DNA of 36,462 nucleotides from a virus: the IMG/VR virus record IMGVR_UViG_3300017963_000158, positions 1 to 36,462 of that record; one strand, 5' to 3'. Position 1 is the stretch's first letter, and each line of letters starts with the position of its first letter. Position numbers and translations under genes: made by a program. This document shows, one piece after another, positions 31,486 to 36,462 of this stretch. The notes below the pieces were generated by a model that saw only the letters and a list, made by a program, of their open reading frames with translations, was not told where the DNA came from and did no database searches.

Positions 31486-32057
31486 TTACTTTTTGGACTT
31501 AGACTTTTGTTTGTAAAACTTGTTTATTTCATCATTGATAATAGCATAGGCCTTTGCGGATATTGAATCGAGATCTTGATAGTCGTGGCGATAACCTAAT
31601 TCAGCGAGGTTTTTCATCAGGAAAAACTCATCAACAAAGAAAGTGAGTTCATTGTCCCCGTGAAAACCTCGTATTCGAAGATTTGCAGTTCTTCTAAGCT
31701 TCGCCTCTTCTACTTTCCCAAGTTTCCCGCATTCATAACGGCACTTGATGCGTCAATGATGAGAGTCTCAAGTTCTGCTATCTTCTCCATTTGTGCATAA
31801 GACTTCACGTGAATCTCTTTTTTAGGAATCTTAATATCGACTTCTTTAAAAAAAGGTTCTGTGACACTTAATAGGTTGATCACCATGTCAAGCTTGGAGG
31901 TCATGTCTTTAAGCACGACATTGCCCTTTGAATCCATTTGTAGCTTACAGTCACGTGCCATCATGAGCTTTTCACGCTGTGTTGGCGTCTTAAGAATGAG
32001 CTTCCCCTCAATTCCCTCATAACCACTTAAATCAAACTTAAATGAATCAAAGTTCAT
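31486..32057 (-). CDS. Tail assembly chaperone GT fusion by -1 frameshift
   Basis: The 115-residue G-type frame (32057-31710) ends with LGK and a stop. Just before the stop lies GGGAAAG (31719-31713), the same slippery heptamer as in lambda gpG/gpGT. After a -1 shift reading continues for 75 more residues (VEEAKLRRTANLRIRGF first, then LTFFVDEFFLMKNLAELGYR) to TAA at 31486-31488. The total is 190 residues. The T part overlaps no other gene and fills the gap before the tape measure, with 9 bp to its ATG. Both products should bind the tape measure during tail assembly. Confidence 0.8.
31710..32057 (-). CDS. Tail assembly chaperone, short G form
   Basis: This 115-residue form is made without the frameshift. 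It contains FDLSGYEGIEGKLILKTPTQ and a helical rest. It lies between tail tube and tape measure genes, the standard place. It shares its start with the GT fusion and stops at TAG directly after the slippery heptamer. Confidence 0.8.
   Translation of the reverse strand: MNFDSFKFDLSGYEGIEGKLILKTPTQREKLMMARDCKLQMDSKGNVVLKDMTSKLDMVINLLSVTEPFFKEVDIKIPKKEIHVKSYAQMEKIAELETLIIDASSAVMNAGNLGK
31713..31719 (-). promoter_or_regulatory. -1 frameshift slippery site GGGAAAG
   Basis: On the minus strand the codons GGA AAG are preceded by G and followed at once by the TAG stop. The arrangement G-GGA-AAG allows both tRNAs to re-pair in the -1 frame. It is identical in sequence to the lambda G/GT site, and the -1 frame is open for 75 codons afterward. 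Confidence 0.85.
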
Positions 32058-32100
32058 GCCATTGTCTCCCTGGAAAAAAAGGGTCCGAAGACCCTATCAT

Positions 32101-33633
32101 TTATAGTTCGTTAACGAACAACTCTTCTTCACCATTTGGTGTGTAAGTTGAAAGAGTCATTTGAAGTTCTAGAACTCCGTCTGTATCGACAACTTCGTAC
32201 GAAGTAATGGTTGTAAATGGGGCATAAATGTTTTTTACAGTCCCCGCGGTCCAGTTGCCTCCAGACTTTTCACCATTGTTGTACATAAATTGGACATTGG
32301 CGTTTGTTCTAAACTTGAAGAACTTATCAGCATCGTACTGAGTAAGTCGAGCTGTCACATCAAAAGTCGTTGCTCTTGCTGTAATAAGTGTTCCCTCTCG
32401 TCCTGAAGTGGCACAAAGAGAAAGAAGGTTTGACACAGTGTTGGTACCGTTCATTGTGACGTTTGAAGCGTTGAAACAAACATAGTCGTCAAAGTCTCCA
32501 AAAGTCACTTCGTTTGCTTTCCCAACGTTTGGATCAGTTGAGTCATAAGAAGGTGTTTGAGGAGCAGTGATGTCGATCACATTGTCTGCTTCATATGAAG
32601 TAGCACCTGTGTCATCAGCAGCAATATCAAATCCGAGTTTGTCACCAATTGTGTTTGCTGTGTTTGTTCCCGTATTCCAAAGAAGACTTAAAAGAGCAGA
32701 AGTACTTGAAGCAATTGTGTACTTACCCGTTGAACTTGAGTAAGTAACCTCATAACTCTCCGCTGAATCGACTGACTCCATCGCAGTAGCGAGGGCATTC
32801 GCTAAATCTACAGGATCTTTATACATTTGAGCTGTCACTTGAGCAGCAAATGTTCCATTGTCTGATGTAAAATCCAAGTAAATGTCACTTGAAGTGATCT
32901 CAATTGGGTTGAAGTAGTATTCAATTCCAGCTAAGGCATATTCACAGTTAATAAGCTGTCCGGCATCAGCTGTCATAGTCATCGTAGAAACACGAGAACC
33001 AGACATCATTTCAACGGCACCGCCATTTGATCGGTAAACCCACGTAGTAAAAGTCGGATGACCTTCTGTCGTTGGGTAGAAGAGTACAGCTTGTCCTAAA
33101 TTTACCCCAGAAGCTGGTGCTGCAGGTAAATTGAAGTTAAGTGAAAGAGTATCGGTTGAAATTGACTGAGTATTTCTTACTCTAAAGCCATTCACACCAT
33201 CTTTAATGAGAAGACCGTGACCTAAGTCTCTAAATTGTGCTCCCTCACCAGCGTCTACTACAATAGTTGCTCTTGTTGAAGCATCCCCTGCAGTTGATCC
33301 ACCTACTGTATCGTATTCAGTCCCATTAACGGTCTTCCCGCCAAGAAAACTCTCAATAAATAATCCGTGGTTACTTTCAGTCCCGGCCGTACCAGAGGCG
33401 ACCCAGTAATGCGAAATTGTTGATGTGGGAGACTCAAGACCAAGAATAGATTTTGCTTGGGCGAGTGAGTTAATAAGTCGATCGTTTGTTAATTCTTCAA
33501 ATGCAGGAGTGATTGAGAATCCATCCTGAAGTGCAATATAGTCATCAGTGGCACTTGTAGGAGAAACTGGTGTTCCTTCCGTTACTTCCTCTACAATTGC
33601 GCACACCGACGAACGGTTGTTCAATGCTGTCAT
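32101..33633 (-). CDS. Major tail tube protein
   Basis: This 510-residue protein has a start pattern common in tail tube proteins (IVEEVTEGTPVSPTSATDD, then LQDGFSITPAFEEL). Long Ser, Thr and Asp-rich beta regions follow, with at least one added domain that makes it longer than typical tubes of about 150-250 residues. It is followed by the chaperone and tape measure genes, as expected. The ribosome site is a run of eight G (C-run at 33636-33643 on the plus strand). Confidence 0.75.
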   Translation of the reverse strand: MTALNNRSSVCAIVEEVTEGTPVSPTSATDDYIALQDGFSITPAFEELTNDRLINSLAQAKSILGLESPTSTISHYWVASGTAGTESNHGLFIESFLGGKTVNGTEYDTVGGSTAGDASTRATIVVDAGEGAQFRDLGHGLLIKDGVNGFRVRNTQSISTDTLSLNFNLPAAPASGVNLGQAVLFYPTTEGHPTFTTWVYRSNGGAVEMMSGSRVSTMTMTADAGQLINCEYALAGIEYYFNPIEITSSDIYLDFTSDNGTFAAQVTAQMYKDPVDLANALATAMESVDSAESYEVTYSSSTGKYTIASSTSALLSLLWNTGTNTANTIGDKLGFDIAADDTGATSYEADNVIDITAPQTPSYDSTDPNVGKANEVTFGDFDDYVCFNASNVTMNGTNTVSNLLSLCATSGREGTLITARATTFDVTARLTQYDADKFFKFRTNANVQFMYNNGEKSGGNWTAGTVKNIYAPFTTITSYEVVDTDGVLELQMTLSTYTPNGEEELFVNEL

Positions 33634-33635
33634 GT

Positions 33636-33643
33636 CCCCCCCC
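33636..33643 (-). promoter_or_regulatory. Eight-G ribosome site of the tail tube gene
   Basis: Eight consecutive G on the minus strand stand 2 nt from the ATG at 33631-33633. Such a homopolymer is prone to length change during replication or sequencing, which would move the spacing of the ribosome site. It is the extreme of the G-run leaders seen in this genome. Confidence 0.5.
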
Positions 33644-33664
33644 CGAGGTATAAAAATGTCTTAA

Positions 33665-34138
33665 CTAAAAATCTTCAAAATATTCAACGTTGTAAATAGA
33701 TTGTATAACTAAATAGTTTTTCATGTCATCAAATACGTCTTCTATCCCATTATCAGTCTCAAAGAACATATGAGCTTTACCAGAAAGCAACGTTGGCGTT
33801 TGCTCAAAGTTTGCCAGTAAAACATAATGATCTTCTAAAAGGCGCTTGTGAGCAGTGTCCCGTATATCGATATCACGCTCTGTGCCTCGTGCCACAATCG
33901 TGTTGACAAAAGTAATAGGACGCCTAATTGAAAAACCGCAACTAGAAAGATTCCTATTAGTATTGATCGCTTCACCAAAATACCACCCGTAACCCCGGTT
34001 TAGTGCCAGAGACTCATTTGCCACAATATCTTTAGGTCGAACTAATTTCTTAAAGGTATTTGCTGGAAAGTTGGGTGTCGTAAAAAGAGCATCAATTCTT
34101 GTGTTTAGCTCATCGTAAATATCACTAATAACACTCAT
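33665..34138 (-). CDS. Tail terminator / head-tail joining protein candidate
   Basis: This 157-residue protein has a helical N-terminus (DIYDELNTRIDAL) and a beta-type middle with RRPITFVNTIVARG. Its size and place between the adaptor and tail tube genes fit a tail terminator (lambda gpU-like) or neck protein. It starts 2 bp after the upstream stop. The family is not certain. Confidence 0.6.
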   Translation of the reverse strand: MSVISDIYDELNTRIDALFTTPNFPANTFKKLVRPKDIVANESLALNRGYGWYFGEAINTNRNLSSCGFSIRRPITFVNTIVARGTERDIDIRDTAHKRLLEDHYVLLANFEQTPTLLSGKAHMFFETDNGIEDVFDDMKNYLVIQSIYNVEYFEDF

Positions 34139-34140
34139 GA

Positions 34141-34989
34141 TTACCTCTTTATAGATTTCACAGAGCTTGATAACTCTCCCTGAGAGACAAAAGCATTTCC
34201 ATCCTTGTCTAGGGTAAATCTTTCAATATCAAGCGCCTCTTCATAAAGAACTCTGAGCTCTTGGCGTCTTTTCATATAACTAGGACCAAGGTTTTGATAG
34301 ATAAGATCAAGTGTTCGATATGTTGCGGGCATAACAACGTCATCAAAGCGGAGAATCTGTCCCCGGTTCATTACGAGACCTCTTCTTTTAAGATCCGTCA
34401 TAAGCATTTTAGAGGCGGTTATAATTTGATCAATCCAATCTGTCTTAGATCCACTTGAGTCAAATGACGTAAGAAACTCATTAATCTCAATATCGATATC
34501 GTCCAGGATAGAATCATTAGTGAAAGTATAAGTAATTTCCTTAATCTCAGTCCCCGCATCTAGACCACTTGGAAAAGTCGCTCGGTACCAATAGGAGTTA
34601 TAGATTCTTAGAGAGTTTAACTCATCTGGAGAGTTTGAATCCTCTGTGTCATTAACCGGTCTCCAGCTGTAATCAATATATGGCGACCACTGAATAATTC
34701 CCGATCTGCCAAGAACGGCCCCTGATACTTTTGTTGCATCCAGTATATCAACTGCAGATCTCCAATTTGTTCCATCCCAGTATTCAATGGTGATGTCCCC
34801 CCCAGTAGCATTGGCCGTACTACCCATGTGGAAATACATGTTGTTAACCGGAAAATATTGAGCAAAGTATAAAGTATCAGCGGCCGTGATGGCAGGAATA
34901 AGGGTGACCCCCTCCTCTTGATTGTCTAATGACAAATCAGTGAATGATCCACCCGTCTCTTTAAAAACTCTAAAATATTCATAAAGCAT
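34141..34989 (-). CDS. Head-tail adaptor-like protein with N-terminal beta domain
   Basis: This 282-residue protein has residues 1-150 as a beta domain with IEYWDGTNWRSAVDILDATK and RSGIIQWSPY, a pattern seen in virion-associated binding domains. Residues 165-280 are helical and acidic (TDWIDQIITASKMLMTDLKR, then a DDVVMPATYRTLDLIYQNLG stretch, then FTLDKDGNA). This part recalls the head-tail connector and adaptor family. The gene sits between the papain-like gene and the terminator gene. The two-part plan suggests an adaptor with an exposed extra domain. Confidence 0.6.
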   Translation of the reverse strand: MLYEYFRVFKETGGSFTDLSLDNQEEGVTLIPAITAADTLYFAQYFPVNNMYFHMGSTANATGGDITIEYWDGTNWRSAVDILDATKVSGAVLGRSGIIQWSPYIDYSWRPVNDTEDSNSPDELNSLRIYNSYWYRATFPSGLDAGTEIKEITYTFTNDSILDDIDIEINEFLTSFDSSGSKTDWIDQIITASKMLMTDLKRRGLVMNRGQILRFDDVVMPATYRTLDLIYQNLGPSYMKRRQELRVLYEEALDIERFTLDKDGNAFVSQGELSSSVKSIKR

Positions 34990-34991
34990 AA

Positions 34992-35558
34992 TTATCTACT
35001 TTCGAGGATATGCTCAAACTGAGATGCCTCGTAAAAATCCATAGGTGTTACCGTCTCCATGCCAAGAGTATGACCGGGTTGGTAACTATATTCATTGCTT
35101 ACTTGTTTTAAAGAATAATGAATTAGCTCTGAACAGTAAAATGCATTGATAGAATTCTCAAAATAATAGTCATAAGGAGTCCCTATAAAGCTCCTTGCAA
35201 CTTTAGATGCATCGCTCCTATCGCTCTCACTCACTTCTTTTGCTCTTAATATGCATATTTTGTCTTTAGAAAAGAGAAACTTAGGAAGAGATTTTCTAAT
35301 AACGCCCTCACCTACAGCTTCTACGACATATTCTCTTCCATAGATATCTTGGTAATACATTGCTGAGTGGGTGTATTTGCCTGAAATCAAAATATTACTC
35401 GGCTCATAATTACGATATGACAGTAAGATATCGCCCTGCTGAAGAACTCTCCTGGCATCAAAATAAAAAGAATCTCCTATCTTTCTCTTAAGGGAGAGTT
35501 TACCGAGGTGGTAGTTTATCGGATAAGCGAGCTTAAGAATAAGTCTTCTAAGGTTCAT
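34992..35558 (-). CDS. Permuted papain-like peptidase / amidase (YiiX-type)
   Basis: This 188-residue protein has residues GDILLSYRNYEPSNIL followed by THSAMYYQ (His64), EAVGEG (Glu80) and FIGTPYDYYF before YCSELIHY (Cys142). This is the circularly permuted NlpC/P60 or YiiX order, with His before Cys. It overlaps the upstream gene by 4 nt (ATGA). It lies among structural genes, so it may be a virion-carried cell wall enzyme or a maturation protease. There is no signal peptide. Confidence 0.7.
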   Translation of the reverse strand: MNLRRLILKLAYPINYHLGKLSLKRKIGDSFYFDARRVLQQGDILLSYRNYEPSNILISGKYTHSAMYYQDIYGREYVVEAVGEGVIRKSLPKFLFSKDKICILRAKEVSESDRSDASKVARSFIGTPYDYYFENSINAFYCSELIHYSLKQVSNEYSYQPGHTLGMETVTPMDFYEASQFEHILESR

Positions 35559-36462
35559 GACTCATTCCGAGACAATGCATAAAATGTAGCAGTCCCATAG
35601 CTTCCCGTAAGCTCTAGATCTTCGACAGAAAAGACTCGAAGCTCAGCACCGACTGAGCTTTGCAAGGGCTTAATGGATCCATAGTTAAAAGGAAACACCA
35701 AGATATCAGATGGCAAATCCCCTAATTTTTTAATAACACCTGTTCCAAGGTTTGCCTCATTCACAAAATCCTTCATGCTGGAGTATTGAACCGCTTGATA
35801 CATAACCTTGTTGGGTAAATCTAAGGGGTTATAGACCCATATCTCAAATCTCAATGGGGTGTTAATAGCAACATCATCTGAAAACTGAATTTCAGAATGC
35901 TCGATAAGAAGCAAGGTATTGGCATCAGGTTCCACGGTAAATGTTGAACCGTTTGCTTTCCAGTAGTCTGCCGTTACAGGTCCAGTAGGAGCAGAGTTAA
36001 AAGTGACCTTACCAGCAGCGTGATCAATTGTGTAATCTGTGTCCGCTACCTCAACACCATTATCATAAATGACGGGTTTGTAAGATTGCTTCAGATCTTG
36101 CCTTGTAGTCACCCCGTTAACAACATCAATCCAGTGAGTATTGACCGCCTCATAAGTTGTTCCCGTATCTAGGGTGAGAGTTTCACCTGTGACCTCAGTA
36201 CTTTCCTGCCACCAAGTTGTTTTATTACAAAAATCGTGAGTAACTTTATGCAGTGAAGACTCTTCACTTTTATACGAAACAACAGGAATAGCATTTTGAA
36301 TGGCGCTTGCTTTGTCTTGTTTTTGATTACAGTTTGCTTTGAAATTGTCTTCAAAGTCCTCTTGATCTGATCCGGCCGGTGCCGTTGCTGCTTTGTTGAT
36401 GTCGCAATACATATGAAACCAATCGTCGGCCGCATATACCAGATAAGCGCCCGGAAGTTCAA
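35555..36462 (-). CDS. Virion structural protein, C-terminal part (gene crosses the window ends)
   Basis: This piece continues the gene that starts at base 196. The 5' part is repeated inside the terminal repeat. The whole protein has 326 residues. The middle has the common phage pattern VIYDNGVEVADTDYTIDH, then GKVTFNSAPTGPVTADYW. The rest is beta-rich (LRFEIWVYNPLDLPNKVMYQ). It is likely to be a neck or head-tail associated protein, given its place between head and adaptor genes. The window-edge ATG at 36412 is internal. Confidence 0.8.
   Translation of the reverse strand, partial: ELPGAYLVYAADDWFHMYCDINKAATAPAGSDQEDFEDNFKANCNQKQDKASAIQNAIPVVSYKSEESSLHKVTHDFCNKTTWWQESTEVTGETLTLDTGTTYEAVNTHWIDVVNGVTTRQDLKQSYKPVIYDNGVEVADTDYTIDHAAGKVTFNSAPTGPVTADYWKANGSTFTVEPDANTLLLIEHSEIQFSDDVAINTPLRFEIWVYNPLDLPNKVMYQAVQYSSMKDFVNEANLGTGVIKKLGDLPSDILVFPFNYGSIKPLQSSVGAELRVFSVEDLELTGSYGTATFYALSRNES
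36340..36462. repeat. Terminal direct repeat, right copy (circle closure)
   Basis: This is an exact copy of bases 1-123. If one copy is removed, the genome is about 36,339 bp. The repeat falls inside a coding region, and the reading frame is kept across the join. That argues against defined terminal repeats of the T7 type, which usually lie outside genes, although it does not exclude them. Confidence 0.95.

Larger units (their letters stand above)
1763..35500. repeat. Dispersed 8-mer GGAGAGTT / AACTCTCC, 37 copies
   Basis: Starts of AACTCTCC on the plus strand: 1763, 3533, 5432, 6404, 7133, 8370, 10891, 14220, 17530, 19064, 21671, 23190, 23408, 24735, 24975, 26315, 26588, 28101, 28377, 28921, 32754, 34172, 35455. 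Starts of GGAGAGTT on the plus strand: 6667, 12060, 13077, 18204, 18445, 19041, 20667, 22415, 24083, 28340, 29461, 30721, 34628, 35493. About one copy is expected by base composition. The flanking bases show no obvious further consensus. Copies read in the coding sense fall in all three frames (Gly-Glu-Leu/Phe, Glu-Ser, Arg-Val). The copies at 21671 and 24735 lie between genes. The coding sense is favoured by about two to one. The longest gap is 14228-17529, the early control region. Confidence 0.9.

Noticed and set aside
36169-36462. Minus-strand frame at the right edge with a different reading frame
   Set aside because: It overlaps the junction-spanning structural gene, whose frame is supported across both ends of the window.
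1-36462. CRISPR array, tRNA genes, insertion sequences, integrase and attachment sites
   Set aside because: I saw no regularly spaced repeats, no cloverleaf-like sequence, no recombinase active-site motifs and no flanking duplications by eye.

Overview
The window is a complete tailed-phage genome of the siphovirus type (long, apparently non-contractile tail). The first 123 bases are repeated exactly as the last 123 bases. One open reading frame runs without interruption across that junction, so the molecule is a closed circle (or a circularly permuted linear genome) of about 36,339 unique bases. The DNA is AT-rich (roughly 40% GC, estimated by eye). The host cannot be named from the sequence. 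An M15-type endolysin and an outer-membrane-style lipoprotein suggest a Gram-negative host, but this is inference. I see no integrase, DNA polymerase, helicase, primase or tRNA gene.

Layout. Most of the genome is one long minus-strand late block. It starts near 9.95 kb and reads leftward: ASCH-domain protein, small and large terminase, portal, two morphogenesis proteins, scaffold, major capsid protein, decoration-type and other virion proteins. It crosses the window ends and continues from 36.4 kb down to 19.7 kb: papain-like peptidase, adaptor, tail terminator, tail tube, lambda-type G/GT tail chaperone made by a -1 frameshift, tape measure, distal tail and hub proteins, C1q-like fibre, and a lysis group (holin candidates, M15 endolysin, an HExxH protein). 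A second minus-strand block (14.8 to 10.0 kb) encodes mostly unknown proteins, a Nudix-like protein, a ParB-like protein and an ABC-ATPase fused to a GNAT domain.

The plus strand carries an early block (16.15-19.63 kb) with a putative single-strand annealing protein, a transposase-type HTH regulator, small proteins and a RusA-like resolvase. It also has two isolated units: a strongly promoted 94-residue gene (15.0 kb) with its own terminator, and a purple-acid-phosphatase lipoprotein (11.7 kb) lying antisense inside the late strand. A divergent control region (14.8-16.15 kb) holds palindromes, a near-consensus promoter and a second transposase-type HTH gene.

The most striking signal is not a gene. 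The 8-mer GGAGAGTT/AACTCTCC occurs 37 times by my hand count, where about one is expected by base composition. It lies on both strands, in all three sense reading frames and in two intergenic gaps, at about one per kilobase. It resembles a Chi-like, uptake-like or protein-binding word. Other points of interest are hairpins that share a CAACCA loop and enclose ribosome-binding sites, the ParB plus ABC-GNAT pair, and several short genes that are easy to miss.
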